Both the position numbers and the translations under genes were made by a program. 31,923 nt of DNA from Isoetes engelmannii (taxonomy: Eukaryota; Streptophyta; Lycopodiopsida; Isoetales; Isoetaceae). Of the stretch, positions 1 through 10,191 are shown one piece after another. Position 1 is the stretch's first letter. Each line of letters starts with the position of its first letter. The notes beneath the pieces were generated by a model, which was not told the origin of the DNA, made no database searches, and worked only from the letters and a program-made list of their open reading frames with translations. The DNA lies in NCBI GenBank assembly GCA_011763485.2, contig JAANSK020282601.1, positions 1-31,923 on the forward strand, read 5' to 3'.

Positions 1-1184
1 CAAAAAGCAGAAATGAAATGAGCTCAAAAGAACTCCGTGCAACAAAGATTCAGCTCAGAGGAAACGCCGATGAGAAGAGCAGAAAGCCACAAGGCTTTTA
101 TGGCAGCAACCGGACAATGAAGGCCTCACGTCGAAAATAGCATCCCTTTCCCTAGAATGATGGTTCTCTTCTTCTTTTAGAAGAGAACCATAGCATTAAC
201 AGTTGCTATGTTGTATCGATAAATCTTTTCTATCTTGGTCCTAAATTGAATCCCTTAAAATTTTTATGTGAACAGCAGACAGAGTTGGGATGGAGTTTTA
301 AGATAGGCTCACAAATACTTAGAAAAGCAATCAGCAAGAATACAAACATTATATTTTGCATTTTTATGTGCACGCAAGCTTGTTAGCAAAAGTTATTCAC
401 ACTTGCAGTCATCGGTTAACTCATTTTCTTTAATTTCTTTAATTAAATTTGAAAGTTTCACGTGCCTCAGTTAATCAATGAGAGAAAAACTATAACATGT
501 GCCTGGATTATCTGCGATAGATGACGACTTTAGACTTCTGAACTATATCTAAATTGTATAAGTTTATTTGTATCGGACGGAGACAGCGTGGACGGAGATG
601 CGGGATGGAGGCCCGGACGGATGCACATACGTGCGCACGTTAAAGAGTGGAGTTCCAAGTAGGTATCTAAAAAGATTGTTACATTCTTTAATATGCTTCT
701 CTATCGAGTCTTTTGTTCTTTGAAAAATGGCCGAGTGTGTATTCGTTAGACATAGATGATCAATTGCTTAGAGCCCTGAGTTTGAGCGGGGTAGATTAGT
801 AAGGGTGTTCTTACGAAGGAGTTGAGGATCAGCAGCAATCATGGTCTCCATTTGCCTTCAGGATGGGGGTAATGGCATGCTAATGCAAAGGGTAGCAGCG
901 TAGAGAATCGTCGACGAGCTAAACGAGCAGCAGGCTGTAGTCTTGAGGAGATTCAAGAAGGACTCGTCGACAGAGTTCAGGAACTGTGTGGACCGATTAA
1001 AAGGTTTAGGGGCTAAAACCGGAGGAGTGGTAGATGAGAAAGATGCAATGGGTTCAAATGAGTTCCTTGAATATCTTTATAAACAAAAGAGAGAGATAAT
1101 TTGTTGTATAGCTCTAGAAAAGATGCTAAAGAATACATATCTATGGAGAGGAAATAGTTTATGTTAACATTGACGCTTCGTCAA
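1..1184. other. Intergenic stretch, no convincing gene
   Basis: I see no recognisable gene here. A 74-codon open frame at 943-1167 (plus) begins within a longer stretch that reads like protein from about 841 but is broken by an in-frame stop; the product is charged and matches no family I know. Bases 580-640 are rich in GGACGG-type words without a clear repeat period. The right edge abuts the left LTR of a Gypsy element. Confidence 0.5.
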
Positions 1185-1189
1185 TGTTA
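1165..1189. repeat. Perfect 11-bp inverted repeat with 3-nt loop
   Basis: TAACATTGACG is followed by CTT and then its exact reverse complement CGTCAATGTTA. The right arm overlaps the proposed start of the left LTR of element 1 (TG at 1185). It could be a short terminator-like hairpin or a chance palindrome produced at the insertion junction. Confidence 0.7.
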
Positions 1190-2014
1190 TACAAAGGCCC
1201 AAGCTTCTTTGGGTCTACATCGGGCAAATGAAGGGAGCGGGAGTGCAGCGGGTAGCCAAAGATGACACTATGAAGGGCTGCCCGATTTTGGGCATGACAC
1301 GCAATTTGGCACGATTCGGGGCACGTGAAACAACACGACACGATATCTAGAAGTTGTTCCCGACTTTTAGCCCGGGCCCGATTTTGCACCCGACTAGCAG
1401 CACGGGCGGGGCCACGACCACAGGCCATTAGAGGTCACTGTCCTGACACCAAAAATCAGTTATCTGCAGATCAGGGATCTCTGACAGTTGCAACAACGTG
1501 GTCTAGTGGGCTTCAGGTCACCATCGTTAGCCCACGCCTCTAGATTGCTATAAAAGGCACCCCCTAGATTGAAGAAGTGTTGGAGATTTGAGTGCTTTGA
1601 GTTGCCTCCTATTCTCAGTCCGGCTGGAAGTTGTGTGCCTTGAGACACCACAGGTCTGGTCTTTTATTCAATTACTGATTACTTGATTACCTGATGTTAA
1701 CCATTTTAATGATCTTTTCAGTACCTTCTTATGCTCACTCCTTCTGGAGTTTATGAATTTGATTACCTTCGAGATTTGCTTCAGTTGTTTATGAATTATA
1801 TTGAGTTGTTCAGAATTCTTGAGTTCACGATTGTTATTGATTTGTGCAAAATTTCATAAGTGTTTCCTGGTCTCCGTCCATGTGCTTATTCGCCAAAATT
1901 TTGTTCCATTTGTTCTACAGAAGGCATCCATTAGGCAGATACCCGGAGCATCAAAGATCACTCACAGTAGTGAATCTGCGAAAGGTCCCTCTGCCCAAAC
2001 CCTTGCACTTAACA
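1185..2014 (+). mobile_element. 5' LTR of element 1
   Basis: Bases 1397-2014 align with 7263-7876 at constant spacing (5866 bases over most of the length). The LTR ends in AACA at 2014, followed by one base and the primer-binding site. A TATA box (TATAAAAG, 1549-1556) is present in both copies. The part left of 1397 is rich in CCCG and GGGC words and is not obviously shared with the other LTR, so the true start may be anywhere from 1162 to 1397; TG at 1185 is preferred because of the candidate target duplication. Confidence 0.75.
1549..1556 (+). promoter_or_regulatory. LTR TATA box
   Basis: TATAAAAG lies within the LTR, about 465 bases before its 3' end; the matching site in the other LTR is 7415-7422. 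It probably served as the Pol II promoter of the retrotransposon. Confidence 0.6.
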
Positions 2015-2015
2015 G

Positions 2016-2036
2016 TGGTGCCGTATGCCGGGTTTC
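2016..2036 (+). other. Primer-binding site, tRNA-Asp-like
   Basis: One base after the LTR end, TGGTGCCGTATGCCGGG closely resembles TGGCGCCGTTGCCGGGG, the complement of plant tRNA-Asp used by Athila-type elements. A degenerate second copy, including the preceding CTTAACA, sits at 2110-2132. Confidence 0.6.
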
Positions 2037-2289
2037 AGATCAGTCTTTCATCACATTGACACTCAGATCAGTTTTCTTCCCTTTCTTTCTCAATTCTTGA
2101 CATTCACCGCTTAACACTGCACCGTCTGCCGGACTTCATTTCTTTCTGTTCTTGATTACCTCGACTCTGTTCTGTTCACTGCCACCTTCAAACAATTCTC
2201 CTGACTACTTGCTTCCTCTGATATTTTTTTCTTGTATGAGTTATCAGAAATTTACGACATATCAAGTTTTTCAATGAGCATCTGCTAGA

Positions 2290-3873
2290 ATGGAAAGATA
2301 TTTGCGTCGTCGGAACCAAACAAATGTCGCCTCTCAGTCTATCAAGTGTCACACGATGCCTTCTTCCCCACTAAATCGTCCAGATCTAGAACCTGTGCAT
2401 GCCTTCATAACCCATGTTCCTACTCCAAAGATTTCTTCACCTACATCTCCTGAATGGTTTCCACTTCTAGGTAATCCTTCCAAGCCGTTCTTATTGGAAC
2501 CTTTTTCCCTCCCACCTGCAGCTTCCCAAGAACCATCCGCTTATGCACCACAATCTGTTCATCTCACATCTATCACTATTCATGTCTTTGCTCCGCCTGC
2601 ACCTACACAATTCATTCCTCCTCAGAATTATGTCATGATCCCTCCATATCCACAACCTTCAGCTTCACAACCACAGACCAGTAATCCTTTTTTCCAACCA
2701 CCAGTTCATGCTGCCATCCCTCCATTTTACTATACTACCACTGTTGTTCCTCCAGCACCTTCTGTCCCTGCTATGGTTCCATTTCCCCCACCACCTACCA
2801 CACCTCAGGTTGCAGCAGTTGCGACAGTTGCTAAAGTCGAAATTAATTACCCGCTTTTTGGTACTCTGCACGGCAAGCCATCTATAGAGCAAAGTGCTGC
2901 AGCGCACTTAGGAGAGCTTGATTCCTTGGCTGTACTAAACGATCACCAAGATCCACTTCTTAAGTTCCATCTGTTTAATACCACTTTGCAAGGACAACCT
3001 AAAGAATGATTATTGGCCAACAAGAAATCATGGAATGAAGATTGGATGCTTATGCACCAGGCTTTTCTCACACATTATAGCTGCACTGAAGATAATTCAC
3101 AGCTCCTTACTCAGCTGGCCAGACAACAGTAGAAGTCTTCAGAATCGCCTAGAGAGTTTGCAGATCGGATTCAACTTCTGGTGACCAAATTAGCGGAAAA
3201 CCCATCAAACAGTCAGTTGTTTGCATGGTTTTTGCAAGGACTCAGTCCTCAAATTCGTGTTTACATAGAGCTACAGGGACCTACGGCCCTGGAAGATGCT
3301 ATCAAAGCTGCTAACAGATCTGTCAATATTGCTTCACGCATGCCTGCAGCTGCAGATACCTCATGTTCATTATCTACCCATGCTATGACTACTCAGCCTG
3401 CATCATCTGTTCCTTCCCGCAGCCATATCTGGTGCACCCATTGCAATATAGCTGGCCATCATGTGAATGAATGTAATGCCTTAATCGGCCCCCGCCATTG
3501 TGAGAGATGCAATATGAACAACCACTTCGCTGAAGAGTGCACTACAACGAGGCCAGTGTCTTATGGATCCAGTTTTCCAATTCAGAACACCAATGCGGTT
3601 ACTGCGCAAGCTTCTACATCCCGGGGCTCAAGTGGTCTTATCTGTTGGCATTGTGACCAGAAGGGCCATACGCTACAAGATTGTCTGCAACTGCCTGTCG
3701 TCCAAATACAACTTCAAGACACAAATCAAATGTCAAATATCCGCCTATCTTCAGATCAATTATGGCGGGCGAAAGGTCTTTTCGGGAGGCCACCCATGCA
3801 CCCGTCCTATTTTAATCGTCAACCGTTTCAACCAAGGCAGTCACAACCACAATCAGATCCGGTGGAACAATAA
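2290..3873 (+). mobile_element. gag remnant of element 1
   Basis: The first half (2290-3009) encodes a proline- and serine-rich segment followed by a short capsid-like piece. The second part (3181-3873) carries a retrotransposon gag helix-rich domain and three CCHC zinc knuckles: CTHCNIAGHHVNEC, CERCNMNNHFAEEC and CWHCDQKGHTLQDC. Three knuckles in a row are a firm sign of a nucleocapsid region. The reading frame is not continuous, so this is a fossil. Confidence 0.85.
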
Positions 3874-3904
3874 GTTGTCAACATTTTGGATCAGATAAAT
3901 CTCA

Positions 3905-4981
3905 GTGAGCCTCCGAAAGATCTTTCAATTGGATTGCGGGTGTGCCTGTCGGGACATTCACCCGGTAAATGTGGTTCAAGCCACATCGCCTATCACTAAT
4001 CTTGAAGATTTGAGTTGGGAAACACAGCACCGCCTCAGGCAATTCAAACAATGGCTCACACTCAGTGGCATGGCTCCGGAGGCTGTATTTGCAACTACCC
4101 GGGCAAGAAAAGGCAAAGAACCAGTTGATCTGCCAGCTGCATCACCAACCTTTCAAGAAGCTGTTACGCACCTACCATCCATCTTTGAGATCCCGTTACC
4201 CGCCAATCCCGCACTACCCTTAGAAGTGCAGGAGGCACTCACCAGTACCAAAATTCATCTTCCTCTGTCAGTCATTTTCCAGATCTTGAATTTGCCAAAA
4301 AATTCATCCATCTCTATACATGAAAAACTCCTTCACTCTTTTCAGCATACCAAGATCACACTCAGCCTTGCCACTCTTCATTCCATTTGCCCAATCTTTC
4401 CATCTTCATCACCAATACCTCAAGTACTGATGGGTGATGTAGGAACAACCACTCCTACAATGAATGTCTTTGTTGTCCCGCATCGCATAAACAAGGTCCA
4501 AGTAGATGGCGGGAGTGCTGTTAATGTGATCATCGATGGGTTGAAGTGTCGTTTGGGTATACAGCAAATGCACATGCCTACATATGATAAAAAAATGGGA
4601 AATGGCACAGTCACTAGTCCCCAAGGAATTATCAAGAATTTGGGATTCAACATTGGTCAACTCCAGTTCATTGCAGATTTTGGTGTATTACAGCCTGACC
4701 AAGGCCTAAGAGATTATGAAATGTTGGTCGGGCGACCCTTTATGCGCCAAGCGGAAGGGCAACACAACTGGCGGCAAGATCTGTTAGAAATTTCCGATGA
4801 CCGGTATACAGTTGTTCTTGATCTCATGATCGGCCGCATCATTTCAGTTGACAACAAGGAACAGCACTTTGCTGATAGTGACCCCAAAAATGATCCCGCC
4901 ATAGTTGATACATGTTCTACTCAATCACCACTGTTGAAAATCCTTGGGCAAATAATGATCTATACAATGATGAAGCAATAG
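3905..4981 (+). mobile_element. Protease region remnant of element 1
   Basis: A 358-codon open stretch contains VQVDGGSAVNVI, matching the retropepsin active-site region in the DGGSA form known from Tat/Ogre-type elements. About 80 residues on, DYEMLVGRPFMRQ fits the end of the retropepsin fold. The N-terminal part is an unassigned linker after the gag zinc knuckles. Confidence 0.75.
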
Positions 4982-5600
4982 CGGCTCTGTTTACTATACA
5001 CAATTCGTACCATGTGGATGTCATTCCTTTATCCAATCCTGAGGCTCTGGCTTCTACTTCTGTTATTCTCAATTTTGATGTTCATCATGACAATAATACA
5101 ACTATTTCTTCTGATTATACTGATTTGTCTCTTCCTGTTTCATCTTTACCTCCCACCATTGATTCCTTCCCCAATACATTATCTCCCGACTCTACTGATT
5201 CCTTTGCAGATACCCCTACTAATCCACCACATGATTCCTCTTTTATACAAGCTACTTCTGTGTCACCTGTCTCAAATCCTTCCATTGCCCTACCCCTTGC
5301 ACTACCTTCTACATCTGCAGATCTTCATCTTCTACTCCAATACCAGATCTACCTTCGTCCTCTGCTTCCCCGTTTTTTTCCACACTTCATCCTTGGATCC
5401 ACATGTGATTTCCCACCCGCTTGCGCATACGCTAGTGATGAATTTTGCACCCACATATAGACACACCACCTTTGGAAATTGTTGATATTGGTTATGAGCA
5501 ACCTGTTCACATTGCTGCTAGTTTACCACCCGATTTTCGTGCTAATCTATTAAAGCTTCTCATTGAATTCTGACATTTTTTTGCTTGGAACTATTCTAGT
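4982..5600 (+). mobile_element. Protease-RT linker of element 1
   Basis: The sequence is strongly C/T-rich on the plus strand and its open frames encode serine-, threonine- and proline-rich protein without a known domain. Long Ser/Pro linkers between protease and reverse transcriptase occur in this branch of Gypsy elements. Confidence 0.5.
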
Positions 5601-5639
5601 TTACGTGGCATTGACTCGGCTCTGGGTCAACTATCAAGC

Positions 5640-6240
5640 CCTACCAATCCCGAGATCCCACCACTTTACCAACGACAGTACCGACTCAACCCCAATTTTC
5701 GAGAACGGGTTGCAGGGGAAATTCACAAGTTGCCTGCTGCTGGCTTGATCTATGAAGTTAAACATTCCGAATGGGTCAGCCCCATCGTGGTTGTACTAAA
5801 AAAGAATGGGAAAATTTGGGTCTGTGTTTATTACTGCAAGCTTAATGATGCCACTGCCCGCGACCACTTTCCTCTACCATTTACTGATCAAGTTCTTGAG
5901 GATGTGGCAGGTCATCAAATGTACTCCTTTATGGATGGATTTTCGGGTTAATAACCAAATCTCTATCAGGCAGGAAGATCAAATCAAAACAACGTTCACC
6001 ACACCAGGGGGAACCTTTGCTTACAGAGTTGTCCCATTTGGCTTGTTCAATTCACCCAGTACCTTTCAAAGAATCATGCCCCGGGTATTCCATGACTTTA
6101 TGACTGTTAACCCTTTCCTCCAAGTGTTCCAAGATGATTTTTCAGCCTACGACAGCCGAGCTACCCACCTTGTAAAGCTTGCACAAATCTTCAGCCGATG
6201 TGCTGACACGGGCATCAGTCTGAATCCGGAGAAAAGCTCT
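5640..6240 (+). mobile_element. Reverse transcriptase remnant of element 1
   Basis: Recognisable RT words are SPIVVVLKKNGK, the FMDGFSG block, FAYRVVPFGLFNSPSTFQRI and FQDDFSAY (the position of the YxDD catalytic box). The order and spacing are those of Ty3/Gypsy RT. It is a broken fossil. Confidence 0.85.
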
Positions 6241-6244
6241 TTAT

Positions 6245-7219
6245 GTGTCACATCAGGTATGTTTCCATTGCATGAATTTGACGGCATCCCTCTTCCTGCA
6301 CATGCTAATGGTTTTCGCCTCCACTCCTATCATCTGTCTCCACAAGCCTCTTACAGTCCTTCCACTCCATCTTCATCTGCTTTCATCTTCCTTACCGACA
6401 CTCCACTTCCATCCTCTCATCCTTCGGATCATTTCCATGATCCTCTTTGACTTTTTCTCTTCAGACTCTTCCACATTTTTTGTACATATTTTTTTCTTAA
6501 GTTGATGACTCACAATCTCTATATTCAATTGAATTTTGGATTCCTTATTAGCAAATTTTTACATGGCATGACACCCGCCCCCTTCCTGCTTCCGTCCCAA
6601 ACACTTCCACAATTTTTCACACGTCACGCTTTCCCCCACGACACGTTACTCAACTTCTATTCTCTCGATTTGGGCTCTCTTTTTTGGCCAATGCACCAAT
6701 ACCATCTTTTTATCCTGTCACTTCAGCCACCTCTGCCATACGTATTCACTACTTAATTCACTTTTTCATGTATGGTACCTGCCATATCTTCCTTCGCACA
6801 CGTAATCACTCTTCATTAATGCACTTTTTGCCCGTTACATATTCCATACTTCCAAATTTTCCTTCCGTCTTCATTCATTCTTCCGCCTTACCACATTACC
6901 ACACTCTGCTTCACCCAAATTCTTCACTCCGTTGCCCACCCTTCACTCTCCACTTTTGCAATGGCTACATTTTAGTGCGCCTTAGTTCCCCCTTACAACG
7001 GGTTTCAGTGGCCACCTCCAAGACTTCTGCAACGTTCGTCATGTTCTGATGATCTCACAACTAGGAGTCCAAACACTCAAGTTCACATACACTTATTTTT
7101 TATAAGAAATCAGTTTGCTTATTTGATATAGACAAACATGAACACACGGCGTAACCCCAGTATAGCAACCCCTTCTGTGGCACAGCACCACTACAGGGTT
7201 CTTATGACAATAAGGTCTA
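6245..7219 (+). mobile_element. C/T-rich 3' interior of element 1
   Basis: Nearly 1 kb of pyrimidine-rich plus-strand DNA lies between the RT remnant and the right LTR. Open frames here give low-complexity Ser/Leu/Phe/His-rich peptides and no domain I can name. I see no clear polypurine tract before the LTR. Confidence 0.45.
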
Positions 7220-7876
7220 TGTTATTCAGCTTTAGCACCTCAGTGAGCATGGTGAGACCTCGGCAGCACGGGCGGGGCCACGACCACAGGCCGTTAGAGG
7301 TCATTGTCTTGACATCAGAAATCAATTATCTGCAGATCATGGATCTCTGATAGTTGCAGCAACGTGGCCTAGTGGGCTTCAGGTCACCATCATCAGCCCA
7401 CGCCCCCGGATTGCTATAAAATGCACCCCACATATTGAAGAAGTGTCAAAGATTTGAGTGCTTTGAGTTGCCTCCTATTCTCAGCCCGGCTAGAAGTTGT
7501 GTGCCTTGAGACGCCACAATTCTGGTCTCTTATTCAGTTGTTGATTACCTGATGTTATCTATTTTAATGATCTTTTCATTTACCTTCTTGTATTCACTCC
7601 TTCTGGAGTTTATGAATTTGATTACCTTCGAGATTTGCTTCAGTTGTTTATGAATTATATTGAGTTGTTCAGAATTCTTGAGTTCACAATTGTTCTTGAT
7701 TTGTGCAAAATTTCATAAGTGTTTCCTGATTTTCGTTACAAAACTTTGTTCCATTTGTTCTATATCCCGCATGACAGTGCAGAATACATCCATTAGGCAG
7801 ATATCCGGAGCATCAAAGATCACTCACAGAAGTGAATCTACGAAGGGTCCCTCTACTCGAACCCTGGCACTTAACA
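7220..7876 (+). mobile_element. 3' LTR of element 1
   Basis: Matches the left LTR from 7263 to its end (AACA at 7876), including the TATA box at 7415-7422. It is shorter than the left copy. TG at 7220 (TGTTAT) is a possible start, matching TGTTAT at 1185. GTCAG follows the end and resembles GTCAA before 1185. Confidence 0.75.
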
Positions 7877-8446
7877 GTCAGAGGCAGTATTTTGAGACAA
7901 ACTATCATGTGTTTCAGCAATTAAGAGAGGCGCATGTACTGCTACTATTAGAAAGACACAGTATAAGGCGAAGGGATTAGATAGAATGTTGGAAATTTTT
8001 GAGAATCATCTTGACTATGCGATAACAGCCGAAGGTATGGTTGCAAAGAATCAAGGAGAGGTTCAAGGCTAATCGCGATTACGGTTTTCCAAAAATGGTA
8101 GTCGTTGAGATATGGCATGAATTATGCTATGTGTATCTTTTTTTTTCCCTTTTTTTTTAATCTGTGATGCATATGGGACGCATTTTATAATTATAAATTA
8201 TATTAACGCATTACTTGTTAACTAATTTGTTATTTCAAACTTTTATGTTAGTAAGTTAGTTTTATTTTTTTTTCAAATTAATTTTATCTCTCCACGACGG
8301 ACAAATACGAAAATCAACTGGAAAATAGTTTAGGGTGTACCTAAGGGTTTAGCATAAAAAGCACGGGATCTTTGAACTCTGATTATTAAAAAATTCATCT
8401 AGCATCCTCCTTGACAATACCGACAGAAAAGGGAAAAGGCCTCGCG
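7877..8446. other. Intergenic, A/T-rich
   Basis: No gene is recognised. The stretch 8130-8300 is A/T-rich with T-runs. The right end (from about 8350) holds the candidate promoter of the next gene. Confidence 0.5.
8352..8368 (+). promoter_or_regulatory. TATA-like element upstream of cysteine-rich gene A
   Basis: ATAAAAAGCACGGG lies about 93 bases before the ATG at 8447. A near copy, ATAAAAAAACGGG, precedes the second paralogue at about 9464, so the box and its GC-rich neighbour seem shared by both copies. Confidence 0.4.
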
Positions 8447-8961
8447 ATGGCAGATCAGCATCCAACAAGCTCAGAGAGGGCTCTGTCGGATCTCCCATTG
8501 GTGCCCCCTCTCAGATTTGAAGTACCATTTAACAAGGAATTGGAGGCCTTGGATCGGTGTTTCTGCAGCGATTGTGAATGTCTTCGAAAAAGGATCCCGA
8601 CCTGCACCAGATACGAGCGGGTGCATTGTATGGAGTGCAGCCGCTTTCATCACGCTACCCCCATGCTGGAAGCAGGGTACCAGCTGAGAATTCTAATAGA
8701 CAGAGGTCTAATTGTGCAAAAAAACGAGGATGCACAGTACCAAGACACTATCAACAACATGGCGTTTTCAATTTGCTTCAAGGCCTGAGGGACCTTGAAA
8801 GGGAAGGGGATCATGAAATGGTGGCTGCTGACACGGTTAGGGTATGCACTTTTTGTGGGGATAAGAACCCGCTAACAGCTAAATGCTCGGCGATGGCTGC
8901 AAGGAAATCGAAACCAGTGGCGGGAGAATGTACTTACAGAGACATAGATGAATTCTTCTGA
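8447..8961 (+). CDS. Cysteine/histidine-rich zinc-binding-like protein, copy A
   Basis: No family is recognised. The frame starting at ATG 8447 (MADQ; an upstream in-frame ATG exists at 8411) encodes an N-terminal module with C38, C40, C43, C45, C53, C61, C64, H68 and H69, that is CxC-x7-C-x7-C-x2-C-x3-HH. A second module at 8845-8886, C-x2-CGDKNP-x4-C, lies in another reading frame, so either a small intron or a frameshift separates them. Copy B about 1.15 kb downstream repeats both modules with identical spacing, which argues that they belong to one protein. The pattern suggests zinc binding, perhaps to hold nucleic acid or a protein partner; the role and location are unknown. It may be intact with splicing or a recent pseudogene. 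Confidence 0.5.
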
Positions 8962-9552
8962 TACTCTTGTAAAATATTCTTAAAAAGTCTTAGTGACTGA
9001 TCTTTTCAAGGTTTCTTTTGAATACAGTGATGTTTTGTAATGGCCTTAGTAAAACATGAATGTATACATAAATGAGCTTCTAAGGAATAGAATGAGCACA
9101 TGAATAAAAGCCTTAATGTCATCTATAAGGTAACTTTTTCTTGCAATCTATGGGCCAAATAGGGGAATAATTAGGATAGAGGAAAGGGGCGTGATTGGAT
9201 TCCAATCTGGGTAGAGGCCATTAATATCGAAAATGAAGGGGGGAAAATATAACATGTTCGGGCTCAAGACGTGAAACAATACGGCGGCTAATGAGTAACA
9301 GGGTATGCCAGAGCGTCGTGAACATGACAAGTGCATCCTCTTAGATGAGGACAAATCAAGGTCTATAGGCAGTTAAGGCACAAACGGAGAAAGGGAGTAC
9401 GAAGATTGCAAAAAGAATTAATTTGGCAGGCGGTATATGAATTGATATGTCTTGCAGATTTCTATAAAAAAACGGGTCACATCGCATTTAATGCACTAAT
9501 TTTAGCAATATATATGTGAAGAAGGAAAGCCGGGCCGAATAACATAGCCATT
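8962..9552. other. Spacer between the cysteine-rich paralogues
   Basis: About 600 bases with no gene seen. The left part would hold the 3' UTR of copy A and the right part (from about 9420) the promoter of copy B. Confidence 0.5.
9461..9476 (+). promoter_or_regulatory. TATA box upstream of cysteine-rich gene B
   Basis: TCTATAAAAAAACGGG lies about 130 bases before ATG 9595. It shares ATAAAAA and ACGGG with the corresponding site of copy A. Confidence 0.45.
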
Positions 9553-9594
9553 GTGTGTTCGAAGATGGTGATGGCGGATCTAAGGCGAATAGCC

Positions 9595-10191
9595 ATGGCA
9601 GATGAAATAGAAGAAGAAAAGGATCCTAATCTGGGATCTGATAGTGTTAGCAAAGTGGCAGTTGAGAAATCAGAAGAAAAAGAAGTGGTCCAGGAGGAAC
9701 TGATTAGAGGAAAAAGGAAGGTAGAAGATGAAGGTGAAGAGGAGAGGGAAGAGCCACGACTGGGGGGAAACCGAAGCCCGATAACAGAGTCGGAGGTGAC
9801 GTATTGTTTTTCTCAACAAAGCTGTGGATGTTATTCTCGAAGGCAGAAGGCGTGTTCGTATCGCCTGAGGGTACATTGTTATAGATGCATGAGGATTCAT
9901 CATCCGCATGATTCTTTGGAGGAAGGTTACAGCAAGGAGAACTTGTATGCCTTTGCACCAATAGGATGAGGTTATGGAGGATACAAGGCAGAGAACGAAC
10001 TGAACATGGACTGGTTGAAGACGGAGATGCGAAAGTTGAAGGAGTGCATGCTCCTAATGTGGCTGATGGACACAAGACTGAAAAGATCTCAGCATGTCTT
10101 AAGATTGACAAACAAAGGTGTCTATTGCGAGGTGTGTGGTGATGTCAATCCGATAAATCCATTATGTGATGCAGCCCATGGGTCGAGATGA
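9595..10191 (+). CDS. Cysteine/histidine-rich zinc-binding-like protein, copy B
   Basis: Tandem paralogue of the gene at 8447. The start ATG 9595 (MADE) is chosen because the other copy also begins MAD; an in-frame ATG at 9553 is possible. Residues 1-60 are acidic and charged (Glu/Lys-rich), unlike copy A. Then come C71, C77, C79, C87, C95, C98, H102 and H103, again CxC-x7-C-x7-C-x2-C-x3-HH. The C-terminal module C-x2-CGDVNP-x4-C is at 10126-10167 in the same frame, but a TGA at 9967 separates the two parts. A spliced-out segment, readthrough or a pseudogene could explain this. The identical spacing in two copies with otherwise divergent residues suggests past selection on the cysteines. Function unknown. 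Confidence 0.5.

Larger units (their letters stand above)
1185..7876 (+). mobile_element. Element 1: old broken Ty3/Gypsy (Athila/Tat-like) LTR retrotransposon
   Basis: Two related LTRs enclose gag, protease and reverse transcriptase remnants in Gypsy order. The LTRs share 1397-2014 and 7263-7876 at about 90 percent identity by eye, with mostly transition differences, so the insertion is old (probably millions of years). A primer site resembling the complement of tRNA-Asp, the proline-rich gag and the DGGSA-type protease point to the Athila/Tat branch. The left tip is proposed at TG 1185 preceded by GTCAA, which nearly matches GTCAG just after the right LTR. The element is clearly broken, with roughly half a dozen or more breaks. 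The boundaries on the left are the least certain part. Confidence 0.85.

Noticed and set aside
1325-1543. Open frames on both strands over 1159-1651
   Set aside because: They overlap each other and lie in LTR sequence with a TATA box; they are not host genes.
8447-10191. Resemblance of RVHCYRCMRIHHP to the zinc finger of cysteine-rich nucleic-acid-binding proteins of some plant viruses
   Set aside because: Only a short word is alike; the CxC part, the HH pair and the CGDxNP module have no counterpart that I know, and no other viral gene is seen nearby.
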